Assembly (NCBI RefSeq): GCF_016624945.1
Contig: NZ_JACVUI010000001.1
Coordinates: 434,001-498,000, forward strand
Direction of reading: 5' to 3'
From: Acinetobacter sp. S54
GTDB taxonomy: Bacteria; Pseudomonadota; Gammaproteobacteria; Pseudomonadales; Moraxellaceae
DNA: 64,000 nucleotides
The translations under genes and the position numbers were made by a program. Of this stretch, positions 1 to 7,589 are shown piece after piece. The notes under the pieces are model-generated. The model worked only from the letters and a program-made list of their open reading frames with translations, did not search any database and was not told the origin of the DNA. Position 1 is the first letter of the stretch. Every line of letters starts with the position of its first letter.

Positions 1-212
1 TAGGTGCCATTGACGTCGCAACCAATACGATTGAAAGTCCTGAAGAAGTGGCAGATACATTACGTAAAGCGCTACAGTTTGTTGATGCAGATAAGCTTTA
101 TCCATCAACCAATTGTGGTATGACACCTTTATCTCGAGAAGTGGCGAGAGGAAAATTGCAAGCGCTTAGTGCAGGTGCAGAAATCATCCGAAAAGAACTC
201 TCAAACGGGTAA
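1..212 (+). CDS. mesD: MesD-like core methionine synthase, C-terminal fragment
   Basis: Open reading frame entering from the left edge (first full codon at position 3) and ending in TAA at 210-212; only the last 69 residues are visible. The sequence resembles the C-terminal catalytic domain of cobalamin-independent methionine synthases: a Cys in the context STNCGMTPL matches the last zinc-ligand Cys of the MetE barrel (NPDCGL in MetE), which binds and activates the homocysteine thiol. In Acinetobacter the short MetE-like enzymes of this type (MesD) work without a folate-binding N-terminal half and depend on oxygen and the DUF1852 protein MesX; assignment to MesD rather than full-length MetE is inferred from genus and from the flavin reductase gene that follows, because the upstream part is outside the window. 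Confidence 0.72.
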   Translation, partial: GAIDVATNTIESPEEVADTLRKALQFVDADKLYPSTNCGMTPLSREVARGKLQALSAGAEIIRKELSNG

Positions 213-287
213 TCAAGGGTATAGTCAGATGTAACGGGTGGGTGGTTTGATCTCAAGATCAAACTACGAACCTTGGTGAGGAATAAA

Positions 288-794
288 ATGATGATTGACG
301 CAGCAGACTTTAGAAATGCGATGTCTTTGTTAACAAGTGCTGTCAGTGTCGTGACCACAGCAGGCTTGTCGGGTCGCTATGGTTTCACTGCATCTGCTGT
401 ATGTAGTGTAACGGATACCCCTCCGACATTATTAGTCTGTATGAATAAAGCCTCTAGTTCTCACTTACATTTTTTAGAAAATAAAATCTTAACTGTAAAT
501 GTGTTAGGTGCCCATCATCAGGAAATTTCTAAAGCATTTTCGTCAAAATTAACTCCAGAGCAAAGATTTGAGTATGGATTTTGGACAGAACTTGAAACAG
601 GCGCGCCTGTTTTAGAAGATGCTTTAGTGAATTTCGATTGTGAAGTGGATCAAATTCAGGAAGTTGGAACGCATACGATTTTTATATGCCGAATTGTGGC
701 GATTCAGCAAAGCCAGCATGACCAAAGTTTGGTGTATTTTAATCGTGGCTACCATCATGTGGGACGTCATGTGGATCAGGTTGAAAGCGCATAA
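288..794 (+). CDS. Flavin reductase (FMN/FAD:NADH oxidoreductase, RutF/HpaC family)
   Basis: A 168-residue single-domain protein of the flavin_reductase family, which supplies reduced flavin to partner monooxygenases. The N-terminal part (AVSVVTT...GFTASAVCSVTDTPPT) and the NVLG segment are the flavin-binding signature of this fold. The start at ATG 288 (or 291) is chosen because GGTGAGG at 275-281 is a good ribosome binding site; TTG and GTG codons further upstream would overlap that site. The gene lies 75 bp after the MesD-like gene in the same direction, so the two probably form one transcription unit. Inference: it may provide reduced flavin to the oxygen-dependent MesD/MesX methionine-synthesis system; a more general oxygenase partner cannot be excluded. 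Confidence 0.85.
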   Translation: MMIDAADFRNAMSLLTSAVSVVTTAGLSGRYGFTASAVCSVTDTPPTLLVCMNKASSSHLHFLENKILTVNVLGAHHQEISKAFSSKLTPEQRFEYGFWTELETGAPVLEDALVNFDCEVDQIQEVGTHTIFICRIVAIQQSQHDQSLVYFNRGYHHVGRHVDQVESA

Positions 795-886
795 GCTTGG
801 ATTTTCCAAATTATTCTGCGAACTTGTATGCTATTTTATCTCGCATCGATATGAATAAACTTCTAAAATTTCTTCAGTTATCGCTG

Positions 887-904
887 TGTAAGTCATGGCT
901 TACA
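887..904 (+). promoter_or_regulatory. GacA upstream activating sequence (perfect)
   Basis: TGTAAG at 887-892, six bases, CTTACA at 899-904. This is an exact match to the 18-bp palindromic UAS bound by the response regulator GacA ahead of rsmX, rsmY and rsmZ in Pseudomonas. Its centre lies about 65 bp before the inferred start of the downstream RNA, as in those genes. A TATGAT hexamer at 949-954 is the likely -10 element; no good -35 is seen, which suits an activator-dependent promoter. Confidence 0.85.
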
Positions 905-948
905 TCGATTCAGGAAAATTGCCAATAGCCAGCTCAGTACTAATTTCC

Positions 949-954
949 TATGAT
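949..954 (+). promoter_or_regulatory. -10 element of candidate Rsm RNA A
   Basis: TATGAT, one mismatch from TATAAT, starting 62 nt after the first base of the GacA box. Transcription would begin near 961. Confidence 0.55.
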
Positions 955-960
955 GAACCC

Positions 961-1088
961 ATACAGAACAGGATGTTCGAAGACATAAAACAACCATAAT
1001 AAGTTAATCATCAGGATCGTGAGGGATGACAGGAGTTGACCCTAAGACGTAAATACGAAAAACCCGGACAGGATGTCTGGGTTTTTTT
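961..1088 (+). ncRNA. Candidate CsrA/RsmA-sequestering small RNA (copy A)
   Basis: About 128 nt, similar in size to RsmY and RsmZ of Pseudomonas. Three hairpins show the CsrA-binding core in the loop: GAAC-AGGAT-GTTC at 966-978; a 9-pair stem (one A-A mismatch) around the loop AGGA at 1031-1034, stem 1022-1030 with 1035-1043; and the terminator stem 1063-1069 with 1075-1081 around AGGAT at 1070-1074, followed by seven T. Further unpaired AGGAT occurs at 1013-1017. CsrA/RsmA proteins bind ANGGA in hairpin loops. No ORF with a ribosome binding site lies here. The UAS upstream, the size and the loop sequences together make an Rsm-type RNA the best reading; the exact ends and function are inferred. 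Confidence 0.8.
1058..1088 (+). terminator. Intrinsic terminator of RNA A, loop AGGAT
   Basis: Stem CCCGGAC/GTCTGGG (1063-1069, 1075-1081; one G-U pair), extended by A-U pairs, followed by T at 1082-1088. The loop is the CsrA-binding AGGAT, so the terminator can also act as a binding site. Confidence 0.85.
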
Positions 1089-1102
1089 ATTTTGGTCTTA
1101 TC

Positions 1103-1435
1103 TTATTTGGCAGTGAGTGCCTGACCTTCAAAGGTTATACCTTCCCAACCATGTTGCATGAACTGACGAATATTTTGATGGTCGGTACCTTCTGGTGTCG
1201 CAAGAACTGCTGCATAGTGTTCTGCAAATAAACTTAAGGTTTGTGCTTGATCCAAACCTTCAACTTTAGCAAAAGAAAATACTTTGGCACTGCCTTGATT
1301 TTCAGTTGCGGCATTTTGTTGCTGACCATTTTTAAACGCTGTTGGGGTATGTTCAAAACGTGACTCAATATGCGCCAAAACATCCGCAAACTTGGCTTCG
1401 CCGTTTTGAAGCTGTTTCAATAGTTCCTGTATCAT
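1103..1435 (-). CDS. HopJ type III effector family protein (housekeeping homologue)
   Basis: A 110-residue protein matching the HopJ family along its length; recognisable blocks are FADVLAHIESRFEHTPTAF, a central NQGSAKVFSFAKV stretch and the C-terminal LFAEHYAAVLATP, GTDHQNIRQFM and GWEGI segments. The family name comes from a Pseudomonas syringae effector, but close relatives are widespread in free-living Proteobacteria without type III secretion, and the biochemical role is unknown. No signal peptide or membrane segment is seen; it should be cytosolic. It is a single gene read towards the candidate small RNA. Family assignment is firm; function is not known. Confidence 0.85.
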   Translation of the reverse strand: MIQELLKQLQNGEAKFADVLAHIESRFEHTPTAFKNGQQQNAATENQGSAKVFSFAKVEGLDQAQTLSLFAEHYAAVLATPEGTDHQNIRQFMQHGWEGITFEGQALTAK

Positions 1436-1575
1436 GATTTTCCGTGATTCAATAACATGTCAAAAGTAGGCTCAAGCATAGCATTGAATCCACAGATGTC
1501 AGTAGGGCATCGAGAAAATAAGACTGGAAAAAAGAATCAGTTTGAATAAATGGTAGTGCAAAATTGTGGATAACT

Positions 1576-1591
1576 TTGTGTTTATACACAA
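1576..1591. repeat. Short palindrome, operator-like
   Basis: TTGTGT, four bases, ACACAA. It lies between hopJ and rpmE2, downstream of rpmE2 and upstream of the HopJ gene start (1435). It could be an operator for the HopJ gene, but no known regulator site is matched. Confidence 0.25.
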
Positions 1592-1607
1592 GGCCGAAAT
1601 TCTGGCC

Positions 1608-1649
1608 AAAAAAAGAAGCCTAAGTGGAGGAGATAGTTGCTTAGGCTTC
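1608..1649 (-). terminator. Intrinsic terminator of rpmE2
   Basis: Ten-base-pair stem GAAGCCTAAG/CTTAGGCTTC (1615-1624, 1640-1649) followed on the minus strand by a run of seven T (1608-1614). Confidence 0.8.
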
Positions 1650-1687
1650 GAATAAAGTCAGTATAAAATGAAAAACTTAAAGCAAGA

Positions 1688-1936
1688 TTAACGTTTAAAG
1701 CGAGAAAAACGTTTATTAAAGCTTGCTACACGCCCTTCATTACTGGCTTGACGTACTTCACCTGTATAAAACGGATGCGACGCACTAGAAATATCCAAAG
1801 TCACATAAGGATAAGTCTTACCTTCATATTCACGTGTTTGCTTCGTTTGTATAGTACTACCAATGACAAAATAAGCATCTGCATTGGTGTCATGAAACAG
1901 CACTTCTTTATATTCAGGATGTATACCGTTACGCAT
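1688..1936 (-). CDS. rpmE2: Type B 50S ribosomal protein L31 (zinc-independent)
   Basis: An 82-residue protein of the L31 type B (C-minus) family: it begins [12 protein letters not shown], contains [14 protein letters not shown] and [10 protein letters not shown], and has no CxxC zinc ligands. Such paralogues replace the zinc-containing L31 on the ribosome when zinc is scarce, releasing zinc. The start at 1936 is chosen because the family begins M-(K/R)-x-GIHP and GGAGGG lies about eight bases upstream; a longer frame to 1951 has no ribosome binding site. A Zur-like box sits just upstream, and a terminator follows, so it looks monocistronic and zinc-regulated. Confidence 0.93.
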   Translation of the reverse strand: MRNGIHPEYKEVLFHDTNADAYFVIGSTIQTKQTREYEGKTYPYVTLDISSASHPFYTGEVRQASNEGRVASFNKRFSRFKR

Positions 1937-1963
1937 AGAGAAACCCTCCAATTGAGTTATTGT

Positions 1964-1981
1964 GATATGTTATAATATTTC
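1964..1981. promoter_or_regulatory. Zur-like operator upstream of rpmE2
   Basis: GATATGTTATAATATTTC is close to the palindromic Zur box GAAATGTTATA(N)TATAACATTTC. It lies 28 bp before the rpmE2 start codon, where repression under zinc-replete conditions is expected for this gene. Confidence 0.65.
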
Positions 1982-2034
1982 ATAAAATAAGTCAAATGTA
2001 GTAAATATTCAAATTAAAATCATCATGTCTTAAA

Positions 2035-3327
2035 TTAGTTGGGAACTAAATCTTCGAATAGATCATTTAGGTTATCATCAACTTTTAAATGAATCAGATT
2101 CCAATAATGTCCTGAAATAGTTCGATTGACCATTAAAGTGTCTGGCGATGGTTTAAATACATCCCAGTATTTTAAAGATTTTTTTACTAAAATGACGCAA
2201 TCATGATGTGCAGAATTTTGAGCGAAGTCATATTGAGTAGTGAGTGGACGTAGTAACACTTCTAGCCATTGCAGATATAAATCCTGCGGAAATAGCCCTT
2301 TACCAGATAAGGCATGCAAAGCATCCAAATGGTTCTCGATCGCAGCAATATCCTGTTGGCGCGCGGCTTGTACAAGCTGTTTAAAATGTTCAACAATCTC
2401 AATATTCAGAGTTTTTACGCCACCAAAGTCATAAATAATCACACTACCATCTTCACGAAAAGCAAAATTGCCCGGATGAGGATCACAATGAAAACGCTTT
2501 AAGTAAAAAATTTCCTGACCCAAAGCTTGAATCAGGCGACGACCAATTTCATTACGAATCTCCACAGGCCATGTACTGGCTGTTTCAATCGATTCACCAC
2601 GTTCTAGACTTAAGGTTAAAATACGGCGTGAAGAATAGTCTTTATAAACGCTTGGAATAATAATTTTATTGTCTAGTTGTTGATGAAATATTTTAAAAAC
2701 TTCTAGATTTTGTGCTTCAATCTCATAATTTAATTCGGCAGAAAGGCTGTCGTGAATCTCTGCAAATAATTGATCTTGTAGTTTTTTATCAATTTTTAGT
2801 ACTCCCATCAGGCGCAACGCTAAACGGACTTGTTTTAGATCACTCTCACAAGCTTCATCCACACCCGGATATTGTACCTTAACCACAACTTCTTGACCGC
2901 TTGGCAGGACCGCACGATGCACCTGACCAATAGATGCAGCGGCAAAAGGTTCAGGTTCAAACGACTGAAAAGCCGTCAGTAAAGGTTGACCTAACTCTTT
3001 TTCAACTTGTTGTTGAATGGCACTAAAGGGAACGGCAGGCGCTTGACGTTGTAATTTGGCAATGGCTTTGGCGACTTCAGGTGGAAAAATATCCTTATAT
3101 TGCGAGGCGATTTGTCCAACCTTCATCACCGCGCCTTTCATCTCACCCAGCGTATCGGCAATTTGAATCCCGATATCCTGAAACAGTTTGGTTTTCGCCG
3201 CGATTTTTTGTTCATCATCTGCGGTTAAATTCCGAATCGAGCTCGAGACTGTTTTGGTGGCAATACTGGCAGTCATTCCCGCAAGTTTCATAAAGCGTCG
3301 ACCCGGAGAACTCGTATTTTTAGCCAT
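2035..3327 (-). CDS. ABC1/UbiB (AarF) family atypical kinase-like protein
   Basis: 430 residues. The N-terminal half carries the KxGQ signature of the ABC1 family (KGAVMKVGQ, about residue 65) and the Ala-rich loop AAASIGQVHRA (about 130), both diagnostic of UbiB/COQ8 proteins; VVVKVQYPGV holds the nucleotide-binding lysine and FHCDPHPGNF / IYDFGG (about 280-300) the catalytic and metal-binding motifs. Family members support ubiquinone biosynthesis or lipid homeostasis and have ATPase rather than protein kinase activity. It lacks the C-terminal membrane pair typical of true UbiB and is not next to ubi genes, so it is probably a paralogue of unknown substrate. It stands alone, 98 bp from rpmE2. 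Confidence 0.85.
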   Translation of the reverse strand: MAKNTSSPGRRFMKLAGMTASIATKTVSSSIRNLTADDEQKIAAKTKLFQDIGIQIADTLGEMKGAVMKVGQIASQYKDIFPPEVAKAIAKLQRQAPAVPFSAIQQQVEKELGQPLLTAFQSFEPEPFAAASIGQVHRAVLPSGQEVVVKVQYPGVDEACESDLKQVRLALRLMGVLKIDKKLQDQLFAEIHDSLSAELNYEIEAQNLEVFKIFHQQLDNKIIIPSVYKDYSSRRILTLSLERGESIETASTWPVEIRNEIGRRLIQALGQEIFYLKRFHCDPHPGNFAFREDGSVIIYDFGGVKTLNIEIVEHFKQLVQAARQQDIAAIENHLDALHALSGKGLFPQDLYLQWLEVLLRPLTTQYDFAQNSAHHDCVILVKKSLKYWDVFKPSPDTLMVNRTISGHYWNLIHLKVDDNLNDLFEDLVPN

Positions 3328-3557
3328 ATCTATTTTACCTTTCTTCGCGCGCTGGATTCAGTCTTGATCATAGGTGACAAAGCTCGCATTGCCTACTTCA
3401 AATTGTTAATAAAAGACAATCTAATCTAAAAACAATTGCTTAAATATATTGCATTTTTTATGCAAAGTATTTCAAAAATCAATTCATAAACAATGCGTTA
3501 ATCTCTATAACAAGCCTTTTTTTTTGGTGCTATGTTGATCTGCATACTCGAAGAACA

Positions 3558-4844
3558 ATGATGAGATTTCCTATTATGAGTCAACTCAATACTGCTGCTT
3601 ACGCCAATTCTGCCCCTGCTCATCGAGCAAATTCTGTGCCATTGCAGGTGTTTGAACAGCTACAAAGTGCGCATATCATTCAAACTGATGCAGAAGCGAT
3701 TCAAATCGCTAAACAATTGGCCAGTGAATTTGCTAAAGAAGCGTCCTTGCGTGATCAGGAACGCCGTTTACCTTTCAATGAAATCCAGCAATATTCACAG
3801 AGTGGATTATGGGGCATTACCATTCCCAAAGCATTTGGAGGTGCGCAAGTCAAATACCGTACTTTGGCAGAGGTAGTGAAGATCATTTCCAGTGTGGATT
3901 CTTCATTGGGACAATTACCGCAGAATCATTGGGCGTTTTTAGAACATTTACGTCTGGATGCAAGTGTAGAACAGCAGCATTTCTTCTTTGAGTTGGTGTT
4001 AAAGGGGATTCGATTTGGCAATGCTTTTTCAGAAAAGGGCAGTAAAACGGTGGCAGATCTCACCACCACCATTCATAAAACTGCAACAGGTTATGAAATT
4101 AATGGAAAAAAATTCTTTGCTACAGGAGCTTTACTAGCGCACTGGATCCCGATTGTGGCTATTAATGAATCAGGTCAACCGTATGCCGCTTTGGTGCCAC
4201 GTGAAACTGAAGGAGTCAATATTATTAATGACTGGTCTGGGTTTGGGCAGCGTACGACAGCGAGTGGGACGGTTGAATTAAAAAAAGTACCTGTACGTGA
4301 AGAATATGTGGTTCCTATTTACCAAGCCTTTGAGCGGCCAACTGCGGCAGGTGCGATTTCACAGTTTATACAAGCGGCAGTAGATGCGGGAATTGCCCGT
4401 GGTGCAATAGAAGAAACCATTCAATATGTCAAAAAATATAGTCGTCCGTGGATCGATTCTGGTTTGGAGCGTGCCACAGATGATCCATATACCATTGCCA
4501 GTATTGGGGATCTGAAAATTAAACTTCGTGCGGCCGAAGCTGTATTGGATCTGGCTGCCGATCAAATTGATCTAGCAATTGATGAACCGACGGAAGAGCA
4601 TGTTTCTCAAGCGACTTTACTGGTTGCGGAAGCAAAAGTGCTGACGACCGAAGTCGCTATTCTTGCAGCCAATAAATTATTTGAGTTGTCTGGAACTCGT
4701 TCAACCTTATCCGAGTTAAATCTGGATCGGCATTGGCGCAATGCACGTACCCACACGCTACATGATCCAGTGCGCTGGAAATATCACATTGTTGGAAATT
4801 ATTACCTAAATGGTGTGCAACCTCCACGTCATGCGTGGAGTTAA
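3558..4844 (+). CDS. SfnB-family sulfur acquisition oxidoreductase
   Basis: 428 residues of the acyl-CoA dehydrogenase fold, subgroup SfnB/DszC: FMN-dependent monooxygenases that work on organosulfur compounds. Family marks are WGITIPKAFGGA (about 95), the flavin-binding FFATGALLAHW region (about 190) and the C-terminal RHWRNARTHTLHDPVRW (about 395). SfnB is induced during sulfate starvation in pseudomonads and is linked to dimethyl sulfone/sulfonate use. The start could be 3558 or the internal ATG at 3576 (MSQLN); neither has a strong ribosome binding site. It is followed 32 bp later by a second related monooxygenase, an arrangement suggesting an operon. The exact substrate is not deducible. 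Confidence 0.85.
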   Translation: MMRFPIMSQLNTAAYANSAPAHRANSVPLQVFEQLQSAHIIQTDAEAIQIAKQLASEFAKEASLRDQERRLPFNEIQQYSQSGLWGITIPKAFGGAQVKYRTLAEVVKIISSVDSSLGQLPQNHWAFLEHLRLDASVEQQHFFFELVLKGIRFGNAFSEKGSKTVADLTTTIHKTATGYEINGKKFFATGALLAHWIPIVAINESGQPYAALVPRETEGVNIINDWSGFGQRTTASGTVELKKVPVREEYVVPIYQAFERPTAAGAISQFIQAAVDAGIARGAIEETIQYVKKYSRPWIDSGLERATDDPYTIASIGDLKIKLRAAEAVLDLAADQIDLAIDEPTEEHVSQATLLVAEAKVLTTEVAILAANKLFELSGTRSTLSELNLDRHWRNARTHTLHDPVRWKYHIVGNYYLNGVQPPRHAWS

Positions 4845-4876
4845 GTAAATCACAACAAAAAATTGAGGAGAAAGAG

Positions 4877-6130
4877 ATGAGTCAGTTTGAACAGATTAAA
4901 GATCAACTTTCATTGGGCGCAGATTATGAGCTGATTGCTGCAAAATATCGTCCTATTTTTAAGAAAATTGAAGCGGGAGCATTAGAACGTGAACAACGTC
5001 GTCAGTTGCCCTACGAACAAATCCAATGGCTAAAACAAGCGAGTTTTGGGGCGTTACGTGTTCCTGTAGCCTACGGCGGTGCAGGTGTATCATTGCCCCA
5101 GTTATTTCAATTACTGACGGAATTGGCAAAAGCGGACTCTAATATCGTACAAGCATTACGGGGGCACTTTGCTTTTGTAGAAGACCGTTTGGTTGCGCAT
5201 AATACACAGCAACAAAATGATTGGTTTGAACGTTTTGTTTCGGGTGATATCATTGGCAATGCATGGACAGAAGTGGGTGCAGTTCAGATAGGCGATGTGA
5301 TTACCCGAATTACGCAGGAGGAAGCGACTGGTAAATTATTGGTGAATGGGGAAAAGTATTATTCTACCGGAAGTATTTTTGCAGATTGGATCGATTTATT
5401 TGCTTATGATGACGTTAGTCAGCAGCATGTGATTGCAGCGATTGATCGTCATGCTTCGGGAGTGCAGATCGATGATGACTGGGATGGTTTTGGGCAAAAA
5501 ACTACAGGTAGTGGAACTCTACGTTTACAGCAAGTTGAATTGCCGTCGGTGCATATCATCCCTTTTGACCAACGCTTTAAATATCAAACTGCTTTTTATC
5601 AGGTCATCCATTTAGCGACCTTATCGGGTATTGCTCAAGCAGCAGTCGAGACTTTTAGTCACGAAGTTCGTGAGCGTAAACGTATTTTTAGCCATGCCAA
5701 TGCTGATTTGGCACGACATGATCCACAAGTATTACAGGTGATTGGTCAGGCATCTGCCAAGGCTTATGCCAGTGAAGCGATTACACAACGTACAGCTGAA
5801 GCTTTACAAAAAGCTTATCTCAGTCATTTTTCCGAGTCGGATATTAAAGAGCATCAGGCTAATATAGATGCAGAACTGGAATCAGCACAGGGTCAAGTCG
5901 TGATTGCGGATCTGGTACTGGATCTTACCAGTAAACTATTCAATGCTCTGAGTGCATCAGCTAGCAGTACCACCAAGCAATTAGACCGTTTCTGGCGAAA
6001 TGCCCGAACGGTTTCATCGCACAATCCACTTATTTATAAGGAAAAAGCAATAGGAGATTGGGTGGTGAATCAGACAGAGTTACCTTTTGTCTGGCAAATT
6101 GGTGCAAGTCCAAAAGCAAAATCTGCCTAA
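4877..6130 (+). CDS. DszC/SfnB-like flavin-dependent monooxygenase
   Basis: 417 residues with the same acyl-CoA dehydrogenase-type fold as its neighbour but clearly diverged: RVPVAYGGAG (about 60), STGSIFADW (about 165) and the C-terminal RFWRNARTVSSHNPLIYK (about 375) align with the SfnB motifs. The start at 4877 is set by GAGGAGAAAGAG directly upstream and by the shared MSQ start; a frame opening at 4835 overlaps the previous gene. Proteins of this group use reduced FMN and oxygen to attack sulfur compounds or related heteroatom substrates. Co-directional and closely spaced with the SfnB-like gene, it probably acts in the same sulfur-scavenging route. No transporter or flavin reductase is adjacent. 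Confidence 0.82.
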   Translation: MSQFEQIKDQLSLGADYELIAAKYRPIFKKIEAGALEREQRRQLPYEQIQWLKQASFGALRVPVAYGGAGVSLPQLFQLLTELAKADSNIVQALRGHFAFVEDRLVAHNTQQQNDWFERFVSGDIIGNAWTEVGAVQIGDVITRITQEEATGKLLVNGEKYYSTGSIFADWIDLFAYDDVSQQHVIAAIDRHASGVQIDDDWDGFGQKTTGSGTLRLQQVELPSVHIIPFDQRFKYQTAFYQVIHLATLSGIAQAAVETFSHEVRERKRIFSHANADLARHDPQVLQVIGQASAKAYASEAITQRTAEALQKAYLSHFSESDIKEHQANIDAELESAQGQVVIADLVLDLTSKLFNALSASASSTTKQLDRFWRNARTVSSHNPLIYKEKAIGDWVVNQTELPFVWQIGASPKAKSA

Positions 6131-6161
6131 AACATTAAAATATATAAAAATATAGAAATAA

Positions 6162-6191
6162 AAAATGCCAATCTAAATGGATTGGCATTTT
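6162..6191. terminator. Bidirectional intrinsic terminator
   Basis: Twelve-base-pair stem AAAATGCCAATC/GATTGGCATTTT (6162-6173, 6180-6191) between the convergent monooxygenase operon and abeM, with A and T runs on either side. Confidence 0.85.
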
Positions 6192-6213
6192 TTAAATTAA
6201 ATAATTGTTTTAA

Positions 6214-7563
6214 TTATTGCTGGGCAGCCAGTTTACGATTATTACTATATAAACGTGCCAAAAGCAGTACACAAGCGATAGTTAAACCAATAATCAAACC
6301 AAGCCACACACCTGCTGGCCCCATTTTTGCGATACGTGCAAGATAAATCCCCACAGGAAATGCGATCACCCAATAGGCAATCAGGGTAATCCACATGGGG
6401 CCTTTAGTATCTTGCATTCCTCTTAGACAACCTGCAGCACCAACTTGCCATGCATCCATCAATTGATACGCCATCGCAAATAGCAATAAATATAAAGCGA
6501 CATTAAATACAGCAGGATCTTGAGTATAAATTGCCACAATTTGTGGGCGAGCAAACCAGATTAAACTCATCGTACAAAGAGCAAAAAAAGTCGCGGTCGC
6601 TAATCCCAGTTTTTGTACATGACGCATTGCCACCCAGTTTTTTTCCCCATAATACATCCCCACCCGAATGGTTAAGGCAATGGCAAGAGACATCGGGATC
6701 ATAAATAGTTGTGACGTGACCGACATCGCAATTTGATGCGCGGCGACAAGTGTATCGCCTAATGGACTTAAGACAATTGCACCCGTACTAAAAATACTGA
6801 CTTCAAAAAACACTGCTAAACCAATAGGCAAGCCTAATTTTAAAATACGTTTTGCAAGGGCAGGATTGATTTTTTCCCAATGTGAAAACACTTGAGTCGA
6901 TTGATAGGCTTTGGCACGATAAATATAATTGGCCAAGGTAATTAACATTAGCCATTGTAGAATTGCTGTCGCAAAACCACAGCCTGCACTCCCTAAGTGC
7001 GGAACAGGGCCGATGCCATACATAAAAATATAATTGAGCGGAACCAATACCACCAGTGCGATCAAGCTAATGGCAGTCACGGGGCGTGGGTAGCCCAATG
7101 CCTCAGAATAACCACGCAATGCTGCATACATGGTGACTGCTGGCATGCCAAAACCGATAGCGTGTAAAAATAATCCTGCTTTGGGTTGCAAGCTTGCAGG
7201 AACCCCGAGCAGTGGCAACAAAAATGGCATGGCCTGTAAAATCAGCATGGCAATCAGGCCAAGAATAAATGCCACCCACAAAGACTGCCTTACAATCACT
7301 GGAATATTTTCAGGCGTTCTCGCCCCTTTGGCTTCTGCAACCAGCGGTGTTGTGGCAATCATGATCGCGCTAAACAGTAGCATGACGGGCATCCATAATC
7401 CCACACCTACGGCAATGGCTGCCAAATCATTAGCAGATAAATGTCCTGCCATAATAGTATCAATAAGCCCCAATCCTGCTTGGGCAAATTGCGTGATCAG
7501 AATTGGCCACATTAAGTGAAACAGTTGTTTTAGTTCAAAGCGGAAGCCCGCGACATTTGACAC
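6214..7563 (-). CDS. abeM: MATE family multidrug efflux transporter AbeM
   Basis: 449 residues with about twelve membrane segments. It begins MSNVAGFRFELKQLFHLMWP and contains LIDTIMAGHLSANDLAAIAVG, which I recognise as nearly identical in pattern to AbeM of Acinetobacter baumannii (448 residues); MATE duplication is visible as two six-helix halves. AbeM exports fluoroquinolones, aminoglycosides, dyes and other cations by proton exchange across the inner membrane. An Asp in DTIMAG in the first helix and a Glu in LAVFFEVSIFS in helix 7 are the expected ion/substrate-coupling residues. It is a single gene ending against a terminator shared with the opposite operon; the YdcZ-type gene upstream is 26 bp away in the same direction and may be cotranscribed. 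Confidence 0.92.
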   Translation of the reverse strand: MSNVAGFRFELKQLFHLMWPILITQFAQAGLGLIDTIMAGHLSANDLAAIAVGVGLWMPVMLLFSAIMIATTPLVAEAKGARTPENIPVIVRQSLWVAFILGLIAMLILQAMPFLLPLLGVPASLQPKAGLFLHAIGFGMPAVTMYAALRGYSEALGYPRPVTAISLIALVVLVPLNYIFMYGIGPVPHLGSAGCGFATAILQWLMLITLANYIYRAKAYQSTQVFSHWEKINPALAKRILKLGLPIGLAVFFEVSIFSTGAIVLSPLGDTLVAAHQIAMSVTSQLFMIPMSLAIALTIRVGMYYGEKNWVAMRHVQKLGLATATFFALCTMSLIWFARPQIVAIYTQDPAVFNVALYLLLFAMAYQLMDAWQVGAAGCLRGMQDTKGPMWITLIAYWVIAFPVGIYLARIAKMGPAGVWLGLIIGLTIACVLLLARLYSNNRKLAAQQ

Positions 7564-7589
7564 AAAAAATACTCATCTATAAAAGAAAA

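Noticed and set aside
900..1100. A small protein gene in the interval of RNA A
   Set aside because: No frame has a ribosome binding site and the interval is dense in hairpins that end in a terminator; a non-coding RNA is the better reading.
3529..3537. T run 5' to the SfnB-like gene as terminator
   Set aside because: No stem precedes it, so it is not an intrinsic terminator.
3520..3557. Possible sigma-54 promoter (TGGTGC, TGAT) ahead of the SfnB-like gene
   Set aside because: The spacing and -12 element do not fit TGGCAC-N5-TTGC; only a weak partial match.
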